Made by a program: the position numbers and the translations under genes. The notes beneath the pieces were generated by a model, which saw only the letters and a list, made by a program, of their open reading frames with translations, had not been told where the DNA came from and searched no databases. Positions 1 to 9,238 of a stretch of 64,000 bases of DNA are shown piece by piece. Every line of letters starts with the position of its first letter. Within the stretch, counting starts at the first letter, position 1. The stretch is from Bradyrhizobium sp. 139 (lineage in GTDB: Bacteria > Pseudomonadota > Alphaproteobacteria > Rhizobiales > Xanthobacteraceae): assembly GCF_023074175.1 (NCBI RefSeq), contig NZ_JADPKS010000046.1, positions 84,643-148,642 on the forward strand. The letters run 5' to 3'.

Positions 1-83
1 TGGAGCCCCGAGCTTTCCATGCCCGCATTTGCGGACGAAGTTGTGGCATCGTCAAGCTGCGCGGAGGACTAGTATCCGGAGCG

Positions 84-1172
84 CTAGCGCCCGACCTGCC
101 CGCGGTCGCGCAGGAAATGATCGGCCAGCACACAGGCCATCATGGCTTCGCCGACGGGGACAGCGCGGATGCCGACGCAGGGGTCGTGGCGGCCCTTGGT
201 CATGATCTCGGTGTCGGCGCCGTTGCGATCGACCGTCAAACGCGGCTGGAGGATCGACGAGGTCGGCTTCACCGCGAAACGCACCACCACCGGCTGGCCC
301 GTGGAAATTCCGCCCAGAACGCCACCGGCATGGTTGGACAAAAAGCGCGTGCCGTCATTGCCGGTGCGCATCTCGTCGGCGTTCTCTTCGCCGGTGAGTT
401 CGGCGGCGCCAAAGCCGGCGCCGATCTCGACGCCCTTCACCGCGTTGATGCTCATCATCGCTGAGGCGAGCTCGGCATCGAGCTTGGCGTAGATCGGTGC
501 GCCCAATCCTGCCGGCAGGCCCTCGGCGACGATCTCGATCACCGCGCCGATCGACGAGCCGCTCTTGCGGATGCCATCAAGGTAGGTTTCGAAGAACGCG
601 GCCTTGTCCTTGTCGGGACAGAAGAACGGATTGTTGGCGATCTCGTCCCAGTCCCATTTGTCACGGTCGATCTTGTGCGGGCCCATCTGCACCAGCGCGC
701 CGCGCACCCTCACGTCGGGCAGCACTTTTCGCGCGATGGCACCGGCGGCGACGCGCGTCGCCGTCTCGCGTGCCGAGGAACGGCCGCCGCCGCGATAATC
801 GCGCAGGCCGTATTTGGCCTCATAGGTGAAGTCGGCATGGCCCGGCCGAAACTTGTCCTTGATCTCAGAATAGTCCTTCGAACGCTGGTCGGTGTTCTCG
901 ATCAGGAGCCCGATCGGCGTGCCCGTCGTCACCTGCACGCCGGTCTCCGGATGCGCCATCACGCCAGACACAATTTTGACCTGGTCCGGCTCCTGGCGCT
1001 GGGTCGTGAAGCGCGACTGGCCGGGCCGGCGGCGATCGAGGTCACGCTGGATGTCGGCCTCGGTGAGCGGGATCATGGGCGGACAACCATCGACCACGCA
1101 GCCGATCGCCACCCCATGGCTCTCGCCGAAGGTGGTGACGCGAAACATGTGGCCGAAGGTGTTGAAGGACAT
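84..1172 (-). CDS. aroC: Chorismate synthase
   Basis: Converts 5-enolpyruvylshikimate-3-phosphate to chorismate, the last step of the shikimate pathway, using reduced FMN in the cytoplasm. The 362-residue length is normal for the family. The N-terminal signature GESHG is at residues 16-20 with the conserved His19, an Arg/Gly/Ser-rich active-site loop ([11 protein letters not shown]) lies near residue 126, and the C-terminal GRHDPC-type motif is present. It is the last gene of a leftward run fabI - histidine phosphatase - aroC, with a 176-bp gap holding an intergenic repeat before it. The ATG is the natural family start ([12 protein letters not shown]). Confidence 0.97.
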   Translation of the reverse strand: MSFNTFGHMFRVTTFGESHGVAIGCVVDGCPPMIPLTEADIQRDLDRRRPGQSRFTTQRQEPDQVKIVSGVMAHPETGVQVTTGTPIGLLIENTDQRSKDYSEIKDKFRPGHADFTYEAKYGLRDYRGGGRSSARETATRVAAGAIARKVLPDVRVRGALVQMGPHKIDRDKWDWDEIANNPFFCPDKDKAAFFETYLDGIRKSGSSIGAVIEIVAEGLPAGLGAPIYAKLDAELASAMMSINAVKGVEIGAGFGAAELTGEENADEMRTGNDGTRFLSNHAGGVLGGISTGQPVVVRFAVKPTSSILQPRLTVDRNGADTEIMTKGRHDPCVGIRAVPVGEAMMACVLADHFLRDRGQVGR

Positions 1173-1240
1173 CGCTCGCTCGTAGTCAGTTCTGACTTGT
1201 CGTAACGCGCCCTGAAATGAGGGTCAAATGCCGCCACAAT

Positions 1241-1330
1241 CGTCATGGCCGGGCCCGTCCCGGCCATCCACGCCCTTTGCCCCGGCAGCGAAGAGCGTGA
1301 ATGCCCGGGACAAGCCCGGGCAGGACGACG
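1241..1330. repeat. Intergenic GTCATGGCCGGG-type palindromic repeat
   Basis: A GC-rich stretch starting CGTCATGGCCGGGCCCGTCC and ending with inverted GCCCGGGCAGGACGACG text. Related elements lie at 13102-13218 and 15268-15376. Such dispersed palindromes are common in Bradyrhizobium gaps; no coding capacity is likely. Confidence 0.6.
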
Positions 1331-1348
1331 GAGGACGTGGCGCCAGCC

Positions 1349-1948
1349 TTAACTATACTTCTCCAGCCGCCCGCCACGGAACACGTAAACCGCGCCCTGC
1401 TCGATGTAGAGTTCGGCGGCGCTGGCCGGCGTCTCCAGCCCGAGCGAGACCATCAGGGCCCGGCAGGTCCCACCATGGGCGACCGCGACGGTGTCGATCC
1501 GGAGCTGGTCGCACCAGGCGCGCACGCGGACCTGCACATCGGCATAGGTCTCCCCGCCCGCGGGACCTACCGTCCATTTATCGGCGAGGCGCCGGGCGTA
1601 GACATCGGGATCGGAGGCCTCGCTCTCGGCCAGCGTCAGCCCTTCCCAGATGCCGTAGCCGATCTCGCGCAGGCGATCGTCGAGCGCGTAGTCCGCAGGC
1701 GGCAATTCGAGCTTGCCGCGCGCGAGTTCCATGGTCTGGCGTGCACGCCCGAGCGGACTCGATACGTAGGGTAACGCTGCCTTGTCCTTGCCGTCGCGCT
1801 TGAAGAGATCCGCCAACACGCCGCCGGCCTGCTCGGCCTGACCGCGTCCGCGCGCGTTCAGCGGAACGTCCTTGGTGCCCTGAAGCCTCCCGAGCGCATT
1901 CCACTCGGTCTCGCCGTGGCGAAGATAATAGATCGTGGGCACGGGCAT
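1349..1948 (-). CDS. Histidine phosphatase family protein (phosphoglycerate mutase-like)
   Basis: A 199-residue member of the branch-1 histidine phosphatase superfamily. The phospho-acceptor motif is LRHGETEWN with R10-H11-G12. A supporting arginine lies in SSPLGRARQT around R68, and the second catalytic histidine is H158 in VAHGGTCRAL. The superfamily contains phosphoglycerate mutases and small-molecule phosphatases; substrate cannot be read from sequence, and the short length argues for a phosphatase rather than glycolytic GpmA. It starts 12 bp after fabI ends and is probably co-transcribed with it. The ATG start directly precedes the core strand, so there is no leader. Confidence 0.9.
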   Translation of the reverse strand: MPVPTIYYLRHGETEWNALGRLQGTKDVPLNARGRGQAEQAGGVLADLFKRDGKDKAALPYVSSPLGRARQTMELARGKLELPPADYALDDRLREIGYGIWEGLTLAESEASDPDVYARRLADKWTVGPAGGETYADVQVRVRAWCDQLRIDTVAVAHGGTCRALMVSLGLETPASAAELYIEQGAVYVFRGGRLEKYS

Positions 1949-1960
1949 TGCGGGTGAAGG

Positions 1961-2776
1961 TTAGTCCTTGCCGCCGAACGAGATGTCAGGCGCGTCGGGT
2001 CGTTTCATGCCCAGCACGTGATAGCCGGAATCGACGTGATGCACCTCGCCGGTGACGCCGCGCGACAGGTCGCAGAGGAAATACAGCGCGCTGCCGCCAA
2101 CGTCTTCGGTCGACACGTTGCGCCGCATCGGCGCGTTATGCTCGTTCCACTTCAGGATATAGCGGAAGTCGCCGATGCCGGAGGCGGCGAGCGTCTTGAT
2201 CGGCCCAGCCGAGATCGCATTGACGCGGATGTTCTTCTCGCCGAGATCGGCCGCGAGATAGCGCACGCTGGCCTCCAGCGCAGCTTTTGCCACGCCCATC
2301 ACGTTGTAGTGCGGCATCCACTTCTCAGCGCCGTAATAGCTGAGCGTGACGATCGAACCGCCGTCGGTCATCAGCTTCTCGGCGCGCTGTGTGACCGCGG
2401 TCAGCGAGTAGCAGGAGATCAGCATCGACTTGGTGAAATTCTCCTGCGTGGTATCGACGTAGCGACCGTCGAGCTGCTCGCCATAGGCGATCGCGTGCAC
2501 CAGGAAGTCGATCTTGCCCCACTTCTCCTGCAACACCGCGAAAGCGGCGTCGATGGTCGCGGCATCGGTGACGTCGCAATGGCCGAGCACGAGCCCGCCG
2601 ATCTCGGCGGCGAGCGGCTCGACGCGCTTCTTCAGCGCATCGCCCTGATAGGTGAAGGCGAGCTCGGCACCGGCCGCATGGCATGCCTTAGCAATGCCCC
2701 AGGCGATCGAGCGGTTGTTGGCAAGGCCGAGGATCACCCCGCGCTTGCCCTGCATCAAACCCGAATTCTGCGCCAT
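1961..2776 (-). CDS. fabI: Enoyl-[acyl-carrier-protein] reductase (NADH), FabI
   Basis: Reduces trans-2-enoyl-ACP in the elongation cycle of type II fatty acid synthesis. The 271-residue protein has a divergent glycine-rich cofactor segment (GLANNRSIAWGIAKA, residues 17-31) and the FabI-specific catalytic pair Tyr157 and Lys164 with Y-X6-K spacing, unlike the Y-X3-K of ordinary SDRs. C-terminal text with GVTGEVHHVDSGYH is characteristic. It is the first gene of the leftward run with the histidine phosphatase and aroC, and diverges from the ECF sigma gene at 2949. FabI is the triclosan target in other bacteria; whether this copy is sensitive cannot be told. Some Bradyrhizobium have several FabI paralogues. 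Confidence 0.95.
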   Translation of the reverse strand: MAQNSGLMQGKRGVILGLANNRSIAWGIAKACHAAGAELAFTYQGDALKKRVEPLAAEIGGLVLGHCDVTDAATIDAAFAVLQEKWGKIDFLVHAIAYGEQLDGRYVDTTQENFTKSMLISCYSLTAVTQRAEKLMTDGGSIVTLSYYGAEKWMPHYNVMGVAKAALEASVRYLAADLGEKNIRVNAISAGPIKTLAASGIGDFRYILKWNEHNAPMRRNVSTEDVGGSALYFLCDLSRGVTGEVHHVDSGYHVLGMKRPDAPDISFGGKD

Positions 2777-2948
2777 TTTGCTAACGTCCCATCGAGCTCT
2801 CGTGAGGTCTGGAGGTACACCAGCCCTCCTTCGCGGTACAGTCCTAATACGCGGCGTTAACGCTGTTCCGAGCGCCGGAATAGCCGTTCCGTTCGGGTGT
2901 TATGATGATTGAGGCGCTCGCGCCGAACACTAGGACATCAAGACGGCA

Positions 2949-3437
2949 ATGAGCGCGTTTCGCCAGAGTGTGGAAGCCATGATCCCGGCGTTGCGCCGCT
3001 ACGCCCGCGCGCTCACGCGCGATGCGGATGCGGCCGATGATCTGGTGCAGGATACGTTGGTGCGGGCGCTGCGTTCGGAGCGCCTGTTCCTCGGAGGCGA
3101 CGTCAGGAGCTGGCTCTATACGATCCTGACCAATCTCAACAAAAACCGGCGGCGCTCGCTGGCAAGGCGCCCGCAATTCACGCCACTGACCGAGAACAAC
3201 CCGGATGCCAGCGGGACCGAAGCCGAAGGGCGCGATATCGAGAAGGCGCTGACGACGCTGGTCGAAGAGCAGCGCTCGGTGCTGCTGCTGGTGATGCTGG
3301 AGGGCATGAGCTACCGCGAGGTCGCCGACATTCAGGGCGTGCCGATCGGCACCGTGATGTCGCGCCTGGCGCGCGCGCGCGCCCATGTTAAGGCCTCGCT
3401 GGAAGGTGAGCGCCCGGCGCTCAAGCGGGTGAAATGA
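2949..3437 (+). CDS. ECF-type RNA polymerase sigma factor
   Basis: A 162-residue sigma-70 family protein of the extracytoplasmic-function class. Region 2 is visible as YARALTRDADAADDLVQDTL near residues 18-37 followed by RSWLYTILTN. Region 4 helix-turn-helix is MSYREVADIQGVPIGTVMSRL near residues 122-142. Region 3 is absent, as expected for ECF factors. An anti-sigma-like membrane protein follows 106 bp downstream, so this is probably a sigma/anti-sigma pair responding to an envelope or oxidative signal. The short linker and lack of C-terminal extension do not suggest EcfG itself, which is usually paired with NepR/PhyR; those are not seen here. Confidence 0.93.
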   Translation: MSAFRQSVEAMIPALRRYARALTRDADAADDLVQDTLVRALRSERLFLGGDVRSWLYTILTNLNKNRRRSLARRPQFTPLTENNPDASGTEAEGRDIEKALTTLVEEQRSVLLLVMLEGMSYREVADIQGVPIGTVMSRLARARAHVKASLEGERPALKRVK

Positions 3438-3543
3438 TGGCAGGGTTGATGCATTACGCAGGTCACTTCCCGTGCGTGGAGCGGGAAGCAGCACAGTTGA
3501 AGCACGAAGAACATTTTGGGCCGCAGAGCCAGAGACGATCGAT

Positions 3544-4314
3544 ATGAACGACCGCAATATTCCCGTTACCGAAGACGAGTTGCACGCCTATGTCGATGGC
3601 GAGTTGCCGGCCGAGCGCCGCGCCGACGTCGAGGCCTGGCTTGCCGCACACCCTGACGATGCCGGGCGCGTGCAGTCCTGGCGCGCCATGGCCGAGATGC
3701 TGCATGCCCGTTACGACGCCGTTGCCCAGGAGCCGGTGCCGGCCCGGCTGGAGCTCGAGCGGCTGGAGCGCCGCCCCCGGCAATGGCTGTATGGCGCCGC
3801 GGCGGCTGTGCTGGTCGCCTTCGTGGCCGGCAGTACCGCCGGCTGGATGGCGCATGGCGCCGCGAACGCCCCTTCGACTTTCCGGAGCTTTACGGCGGAC
3901 GCGCTCGACGCCCACCGCCTCTATGTTGTCGAGGTCCGGCATCCCGTCGAGGTCGGCGGCAACGAGCGCGATCATCTCCAGGCCTGGCTGACCCGGCGCT
4001 GCGGCTGGACCGTGTTCGCGCCGAACCTGGAGGCGAGCGGGCTGAAGCTCGTCGGCGGCCGGCTCTTGCCTGGGCCGAACGGTCCGGCGTCGTTCCTGAT
4101 GTATGAGGGCACCTCGGGCGAGCGGTACACGATCTACACCGCCAAGACCGAGAACGGCGCGACGCAGATGCGCTACGCCAAAACGGACAAGGACGGGGCG
4201 CTGTTCTGGGCCGAGCGCGGCGTCGGCTACGTCGTCAGCGGCGGCAGCGACCGCGCTCGCCTGACCAAGGTAGCGCAGGCGGTGTACGACCAAGCCGAGA
4301 AAAACGGCACCTGA
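3544..4314 (+). CDS. Anti-sigma factor-like transmembrane protein
   Basis: 256 residues from the ATG at 3544; the frame is open further upstream, but this start is followed directly by the conserved N-terminus MNDRNIPVTEDELHAYVDGE. The N-terminal cytosolic part (ELHAYVDGELPAERRADVEA) matches the zinc-less anti-sigma domain type of ChrR/RsiW-like regulators. One transmembrane helix follows at about residues 82-107 (AAAAVLVAFVAGSTAGWMA), then a periplasmic domain of about 150 residues. The position right after the ECF sigma gene supports an anti-sigma role: it would hold the sigma at the membrane until a signal releases it. The signal is unknown. Confidence 0.85.
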   Translation: MNDRNIPVTEDELHAYVDGELPAERRADVEAWLAAHPDDAGRVQSWRAMAEMLHARYDAVAQEPVPARLELERLERRPRQWLYGAAAAVLVAFVAGSTAGWMAHGAANAPSTFRSFTADALDAHRLYVVEVRHPVEVGGNERDHLQAWLTRRCGWTVFAPNLEASGLKLVGGRLLPGPNGPASFLMYEGTSGERYTIYTAKTENGATQMRYAKTDKDGALFWAERGVGYVVSGGSDRARLTKVAQAVYDQAEKNGT

Positions 4315-4642
4315 ACAACCGCATAAAGGCGGTGCCTCGATTCCGTCATTGAAAATTTGGAATCAAGACATGGGCGCGTCTCATTATCGCACCGGATGAT
4401 CACGCGAAAATGAGCAGCGCTCGATCCGCCGATCGACGCAGGCGGCCTCGATTGGGGTTTTTGGTACCGCGCTGGTCCCCCTCTCGAGGCCGCACCTTTT
4501 TTATCGGCTGCCCCGCCGGACCGCCGACACGTCCAAGCACGTGAGCCGAGAAGCGCTATCACGCCTCAGGCATATGATGAGCATCATCTGCTGAGCGATG
4601 CTCTAGACCTTTAGGAGAAACCCCCTCAGTTGCGATCTCGCC
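4315..4642. other. Intergenic region without a recognised gene
   Basis: 328 bp between the convergent anti-sigma and DnaJ-like genes. The base composition is more AT-rich than the neighbours near 4350-4400. No open frame with a ribosome-binding site and no clear terminator hairpin with a T-run was seen. Confidence 0.6.
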
Positions 4643-5605
4643 CTAACCAAGCCCGCTACGTGGATTGTAGGGGTGCTGGTCCCGCCACTTCTCCATCAAT
4701 GCCTCAAGCTCGGCGTCGTTCCCGTCCGGTAGCATAATCCTGATGGTGATGAAGAGATCCCCGGTTCCGCCTGCTTTTGGTAATCCCTTGCCCTTGAGGC
4801 GGAAGGTCCGGCCGCTGGAAGTGTTTTTCGGGACCGACAGTTCCACGGCATTGCCGAGGGTAGGCACGCGGACTTTGCCGCCGAGCACCGCCTCATAGAG
4901 CGTGACCGGCAGGTCGATCCTGAGGTCGGCGCCCTCGATCTTGAAGAACGGATGCGGCGCGATGCTGATCGTGATCAGGAGATCGCCCGGCGGATGGCCC
5001 TGAGCGCTTTCGCCCTGCCCTCGCAGCCGGATCTGCTGGCCCTCGGTGACGCCGGCCGGAATCTTGACGTTGAGCTCCTTGCCGTTCGGTAGCCGGACGC
5101 GCTTCTCGCCGCCCTTGACCGACTCCTCCAGCGAGACGGTCATGGCGACGTTCACGTCGAGATCGAGCCCGATCCCGCCGGTGTCGAATTCGAACTGGGC
5201 ACCGCCGCCGGCCCCGGGTCGCGCACCGCGCGTCCCGCCGCCGAACATGCTGTTGAGAATGTCCTCGAACGCGCCGGCGCCCTGGCCAGGGCCGCCGCCG
5301 CCGCGGAACGTATAGCTCTCGAACCCGCCGGGACCCGCGCGCCCGCGCGGGCCGCCGCCGCCCGGAAAACCCTGGAAGCGCGGCTTGCCGTGCGCATCGA
5401 TCTCGCCGCGGTCGAACTGCTTGCGCTTGTCCTCGTCGCCAAGGATCTCGTTAGCCGTATTGAGCTCAGCGAAGCGGTCGGCGGCCTTCGGGTCGTCCTT
5501 GTTGCTGTCGGGATGGTGCTTCTTGGCAAGCTTGCGATAGGCGCTCTTGATCGCGGCAGCGCTGGCGCTCCGCGGCACCCCCAAGACCTCATAGGGGTCG
5601 CGCAT
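4643..5605 (-). CDS. DnaJ/CbpA-like J-domain co-chaperone without zinc finger
   Basis: A 320-residue class II Hsp40. The J domain spans about residues 1-68 with the essential HPD tripeptide at 31-33 ([10 protein letters not shown]). A Gly/Phe-rich linker follows at about 75-135, then two beta-rich substrate-binding domains ending near residue 315. The four CXXCXGXG zinc motifs of true DnaJ are absent, so it resembles CbpA. It stimulates DnaK ATPase and delivers unfolded clients. A strong AAGGAG ribosome-binding site sits 9 bp before the ATG. It stands alone, upstream of the lipoprotein/pdxH pair. Confidence 0.93.
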   Translation of the reverse strand: MRDPYEVLGVPRSASAAAIKSAYRKLAKKHHPDSNKDDPKAADRFAELNTANEILGDEDKRKQFDRGEIDAHGKPRFQGFPGGGGPRGRAGPGGFESYTFRGGGGPGQGAGAFEDILNSMFGGGTRGARPGAGGGAQFEFDTGGIGLDLDVNVAMTVSLEESVKGGEKRVRLPNGKELNVKIPAGVTEGQQIRLRGQGESAQGHPPGDLLITISIAPHPFFKIEGADLRIDLPVTLYEAVLGGKVRVPTLGNAVELSVPKNTSSGRTFRLKGKGLPKAGGTGDLFITIRIMLPDGNDAELEALMEKWRDQHPYNPRSGLG

Positions 5606-5714
5606 TCGTCACGTCTCCTTTAAGAAATCGAACTGTTCAAAGGGCTCCCCGCCCCATCTGCACGTCATGTGGGAGGCGAGTGGCATTTTTGCAACTACCC
5701 CGCGGAGCCGATTC

Positions 5715-6143
5715 CTAGCTCCGCCACGGCTTTAACGTATGAATCTCCCAACGGCCACGGCTACCTTGGCAGCCGGCGCCCTGAAGCCAGCTTTCGGTGT
5801 TGCCGTTGACATAGCTCGCCAGGAAGTCGCGGCACTTGCGACCGTCCTCGGCGGCGTAGGACTGCGCGATCGGGGTCACCGAACCGCGCGCGCCGGTCTC
5901 TGGATTTTCCCAGTGCTGGCTGGAATCGTTGTCGCCCTGGCTCAGGATGTCGGAGGCGGCGTTGCGGGCGAAAGCGAGATCGGTCTCGGTCGGTGCTGCT
6001 TCCTTTGCCGGCCGCGCAATCGAGCCGGTGAGGTCGTTGTCGTCGGCCTTGGCATACGCACTGCTCTCACTGCGGGAAAAGCTGCAACCGCCGGCGCCGA
6101 GCCCGATCAGAACCATTGTCATCACAAAGCCGGACGGCCGCAT
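5715..6143 (-). CDS. RT0821/Lpp0805-type surface lipoprotein
   Basis: 142 residues from the ATG at 6143. The upstream frame is open, but this start gives a proper lipoprotein signal: MRPSGFVMTMVLIGLGAGGC with the lipobox cysteine at residue 20. The mature part resembles a small family of alphaproteobacterial surface antigens: a helical NAASDILSQG segment, then a beta-rich end (HWENPETGARGSVTPIAQSY ... CRDFLASYVNG). Three further cysteines could form disulfides in the periplasm. Function is unknown. It is divergent from pdxH, sharing a 92-bp promoter region. Confidence 0.8.
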   Translation of the reverse strand: MRPSGFVMTMVLIGLGAGGCSFSRSESSAYAKADDNDLTGSIARPAKEAAPTETDLAFARNAASDILSQGDNDSSQHWENPETGARGSVTPIAQSYAAEDGRKCRDFLASYVNGNTESWLQGAGCQGSRGRWEIHTLKPWRS

Positions 6144-6235
6144 CGCCAATAGGCCAACGCGTCCCCATGCCCTATATAGGGCGGTAGCGGACAACAACGC
6201 GTTTTGGGCCGCAGGACGCAACTCGGACTCCGGAC

Positions 6236-6877
6236 ATGACCGACACGACCACAATGAAACACCAGGCACCCTTAACATCCGGTGATTTCACCGCCGCCGA
6301 CGAACCTTTTGCGCTGTTCGAGGCCTGGCTGAACGAGGCGATCAAGAGCGAGCCGAACGATCCGAACGCCATGGCACTCGCAACAGTCGACGCGGATGGG
6401 CTGCCCGACGTGCGCATGGTGCTGATGAAGGGCTTCGATACCGAGGGTTTCGTCTTCTACAGCCACATCGCGAGCCAGAAGGGCCGCGAACTCGCCGCAA
6501 ATCCTAAGGCGGCGTTACTTTTTCACTGGAAGTCGCTGCGCCGTCAGGTCCGCATCCGCGGCAACGTGACGCCGGTGAGCGACGCCGAGGCCGACGCCTA
6601 TTTCGCCACCCGTCCCAAGCAGGCGCAGATCGGCGCCTGGGCCAGCAAGCAGTCGCAGCCGCTTGAAAGCCGCTTCGCCTTCGAGCAGGCCATCGCCAAG
6701 GTCGCCGCCAAGCACGTCATCGGCGAGGTGCCGCGGCCGCCGGGCTGGAGCGGCTGGCGTATCACGCCGTCGCGCATCGAATTCTGGCACGACCGCCCAT
6801 TCCGCCTGCACGACCGCATCGAATTTCGCCATGACGCGGCCGGCCGGAAGTGGTCCAAGACGCGGATGTATCCTTAA
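6236..6877 (+). CDS. pdxH: Pyridoxamine 5'-phosphate oxidase
   Basis: Oxidises pyridoxamine and pyridoxine 5'-phosphate to pyridoxal 5'-phosphate with FMN and oxygen. The 213-residue length is standard. Characteristic segments are [22 protein letters not shown] near 45-66 (FMN-binding), [19 protein letters not shown] near 79-98, and the family C-terminal motif [14 protein letters not shown] near 189-202 ending in TRMYP. It is followed after 44 bp by an SDR gene in the same direction and may be co-transcribed with it. Confidence 0.97.
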   Translation: MTDTTTMKHQAPLTSGDFTAADEPFALFEAWLNEAIKSEPNDPNAMALATVDADGLPDVRMVLMKGFDTEGFVFYSHIASQKGRELAANPKAALLFHWKSLRRQVRIRGNVTPVSDAEADAYFATRPKQAQIGAWASKQSQPLESRFAFEQAIAKVAAKHVIGEVPRPPGWSGWRITPSRIEFWHDRPFRLHDRIEFRHDAAGRKWSKTRMYP

Positions 6878-6921
6878 GCCTTATCCTGAGCCTTGCCTTG
6901 AATCTTGGGCCGACCTGAAAG

Positions 6922-7677
6922 ATGTCCATGCCGCATTCCAATGCGCCGCGCCGCACGCTGCTCTTGACCGGAGCCAGCCGCGGCATCGGCCACGCCACCG
7001 TGATCCGCTTCTCGTCGGCGGGCTGGCGTGTCATCACCTGCTCGCGGCATCCCTTCCCCGAGGACTGCCCCTGGGACGCGGGCCCCGAGGATCACATCCA
7101 GGTCGACCTCGGCAATCCCCAGGACACCGCACGCGCGATCTCGGACATCCGCAACCGGCTCGAAGGCGGCATGCTCCATGCGCTGGTCAACAACGCCGCG
7201 ATCTCGCCGAAGGGCGCCGGCGGCTCGAGGCTCGGTTCGGTCGACACCGACCTCGACACTTGGACGCATGTGTTCCACGTCAACTTCTTTGCGCCGATCA
7301 TGATGGCGCGCGGGCTAATCGAGGAATTGAAGGCGGCCAAGGGCTCGGTGGTGAACGTCACCTCGATCGCAGGCTCGCGCGTGCATCCCTTCGCAGGCGC
7401 GGCCTACGCCACCTCGAAGGCCGCACTCGCATCCTTGACGCGCGAGATGGCCTCCGACTTCGGCCGCATCGGCGTGCGCGTCAACGCGATCGCGCCGGGC
7501 GAGATCGACACCTCGATCCTGTCACCGGGCACCGAGAAGATCGTGGAGCAGCAGATTCCGATGCATCGCCTCGGCACGCCGGACGAGGTCGCCAAGATCA
7601 TCTACGTGCTGTGCACGGAAACATCGTCCTACGTGAATGGCGCCGAGATCCACATCAACGGCGGGCAGCACGTGTAG
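6922..7677 (+). CDS. Short-chain dehydrogenase/reductase (SDR) family oxidoreductase
   Basis: A 251-residue classical SDR. The NAD(P)-binding motif TGASRGIG is at about residues 17-24, NNAAI near 90, the catalytic Ser in NVTSIAGS near 142, and the Tyr/Lys pair in YATSKAALA near 156-160. The C-terminus VNGAEIHINGGQHV is the usual SDR end. Substrate is not predictable. It lies downstream of pdxH on the same strand. The family covers alcohol, sugar and ketoacyl reductions. Confidence 0.92.
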   Translation: MSMPHSNAPRRTLLLTGASRGIGHATVIRFSSAGWRVITCSRHPFPEDCPWDAGPEDHIQVDLGNPQDTARAISDIRNRLEGGMLHALVNNAAISPKGAGGSRLGSVDTDLDTWTHVFHVNFFAPIMMARGLIEELKAAKGSVVNVTSIAGSRVHPFAGAAYATSKAALASLTREMASDFGRIGVRVNAIAPGEIDTSILSPGTEKIVEQQIPMHRLGTPDEVAKIIYVLCTETSSYVNGAEIHINGGQHV

Positions 7678-7685
7678 TTTCTCGT

Positions 7686-7772
7686 CGTCATTGCAAGCGA
7701 AGCAAAGCAATCAAGACTGCCTCCACCGAGACAGTCTGGATTTGCTTCGTCGCTTCGCTCCTCGCAATGACG
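7686..7772. repeat. Intergenic CGTCATTGC palindromic repeat
   Basis: The element begins CGTCATTGCAAGCGAAGC and ends GCTTCGCTCCTCGCAATGACG, so the two ends are inverted copies, with AGACTGCCT/AGACAGTCT text inside. It can fold as a long hairpin after the SDR stop codon and may act as a transcription end or mRNA stabiliser. This is a well-known dispersed type in Bradyrhizobium chromosomes. Confidence 0.8.
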
Positions 7773-7855
7773 GAACTGGAAACAACGCTACGGAAGCAAG
7801 GCGATCCAGACAAAGCCGCCGCAAGACCTGGATCGCCCGCCCTTTCTTCCGTTCC

Positions 7856-8074
7856 TCAATCGATTCGAATCCGACGCGACCGTTCGCGCAGCCGCGGAGC
7901 GGCCACGTTCAATGCAGTCGAGCAGTCGTCGTCGTTCTCACCGTCGAGCAGCGGAGCACCACAGTGCCGGCACATGCGTGCCGACATCGACGACGCCTTG
8001 CCGCTCGCCAGGACATGACGATAGTTCGCCAGATCGATGACATTGCGGGGCGACGTTATGTGTTTTTCAACCAT
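7856..8074 (-). CDS. Small conserved protein with possible zinc-binding cysteines
   Basis: 72 residues, not assigned to a named family. The C-terminal half has CRHCGAPLLDGENDDDC, a pattern (CxxC plus a third Cys and nearby acidic residues) that could bind a metal. The start is supported by a GAGGAAC purine stretch just upstream of the ATG. The rest is hydrophilic and without a signal peptide. It stands alone between a repeat and corA. The frame could be chance, but the composition is protein-like. Confidence 0.6.
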   Translation of the reverse strand: MVEKHITSPRNVIDLANYRHVLASGKASSMSARMCRHCGAPLLDGENDDDCSTALNVAAPRLRERSRRIRID

Positions 8075-8260
8075 GGCTGTTCCTCGCGGCTAACACGCTG
8101 CTTATCGCAGACAAGTTTCGCGCAAACGTTCAGCCCACCGCTCAAATTTTACCGGAGGAATTGGGGCGGCGCGCACCCATCACCGCGCGGCCTCAATCCC
8201 GCTCTATTCTGCGACACCAAGCACCATGTCTCCGCGACTGGCGTAAGGTCTCGGTAGCTA

Positions 8261-9238
8261 TTACAGCCACTTCTTCCACTTGAAGATCCAATACGGGACG
8301 ATGGCCGCGATTAGCATCAACACCAGCGCGAACGGATAACCGTGCGCCCATTCGAGTTCCGGCATCGCCTTGAAGTTCATGCCGTAGATCGAGGCGATCA
8401 GCGTCGGCGGCATCAGGACAACGGCCATGACCGAAAACAGCTTGATGATATTGTTCTGCTCGAGATTGACGACGCCGAGCATGGCGTCCAGCACGAAGGT
8501 GATCTTGCTGGAGAGATAGGAGGCGTGATCGGTCAGCGAGACGACGTCCCGCTGCATCGTCTTGAGCTGCTCGCGCATATCCTTCGACCATTTCACGCCT
8601 TCCACCACGGCCGAAAGGAAGGCGACGACGCGGCCGATCGAGACCAGGCTCTCGCGGACCTTGGAGGTCAAGTCGCCCTTGCGGCCGATCGAAATCAGGA
8701 TCTGGGAGTATTGCTTGGCGTGGCCGTGGCGCTCGCTCTCGGGCTCGAAGATGTCGTGTGAGACCTGGTCGATCTCGGCGCCGCAGCGCTCCAGAATGTC
8801 AGCGCAGCGGTCGATCACGGCGTCCAGGAGCTCCATCAGCACCATTTCGCCGGTGACGGCCGGCGTGCAGGAGCGGGCGAGCTTGGCCTCGACCAGGGCG
8901 AACGGCTTCGGCAGGTCGTAGCGCACCGTCACCAGGCGATGGTCGCCGAGGATGAAGGTCACCGCCGTGGTCCGGGGCATGTCGGTATCGGAGTGGCACA
9001 TCAGCGTCGCGGTCATGTAACGCGCGCCGTTCTCGATATAGAGGCGGCTGGAGATCTCGATCTCCTGCATGTCTTCCCGGGTCGGAATGGCGATGCCGGC
9101 CAGCCGTTCCACCGCCTTGTCCTCGGCCGCGGTCGGATTGACCAGGTCGATCCAGACCGCGCTCTCCGGCAGCGCCGTGAGATCCTCGATGACAGCCTTC
9201 TTGAGGGAGGTCTCGGAGGGAACAAATACCGAAAACAT
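8261..9238 (-). CDS. corA: CorA family divalent cation (Mg2+/Co2+/Ni2+) transporter
   Basis: A 325-residue inner-membrane channel-forming protein; CorA proteins are homopentamers. The long cytoplasmic N-terminal domain is followed by two C-terminal transmembrane helices. The hallmark pore-mouth motif YGMNF is at about residues 285-289, after helix 1 (LFSVMAVVLMPPTLIASI), with helix 2 (FALVLMLIAAIVPYWIF) ending in a basic tail KWKKWL. A TTG lies two codons upstream in frame, but a GGAG ribosome-binding site six bases before the ATG at 9238 favours this start. It diverges from the L,D-transpeptidase gene. Confidence 0.93.
   Translation of the reverse strand: MFSVFVPSETSLKKAVIEDLTALPESAVWIDLVNPTAAEDKAVERLAGIAIPTREDMQEIEISSRLYIENGARYMTATLMCHSDTDMPRTTAVTFILGDHRLVTVRYDLPKPFALVEAKLARSCTPAVTGEMVLMELLDAVIDRCADILERCGAEIDQVSHDIFEPESERHGHAKQYSQILISIGRKGDLTSKVRESLVSIGRVVAFLSAVVEGVKWSKDMREQLKTMQRDVVSLTDHASYLSSKITFVLDAMLGVVNLEQNNIIKLFSVMAVVLMPPTLIASIYGMNFKAMPELEWAHGYPFALVLMLIAAIVPYWIFKWKKWL

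Noticed and set aside
7686..7772. Transposon end or integron site
   Set aside because: No transposase or target duplication nearby; it matches the dispersed Bradyrhizobium palindrome type.
6663..8018. A 451-codon plus-strand open frame
   Set aside because: Out-of-frame reading of pdxH and the SDR gene, Arg/His-rich and without motifs.
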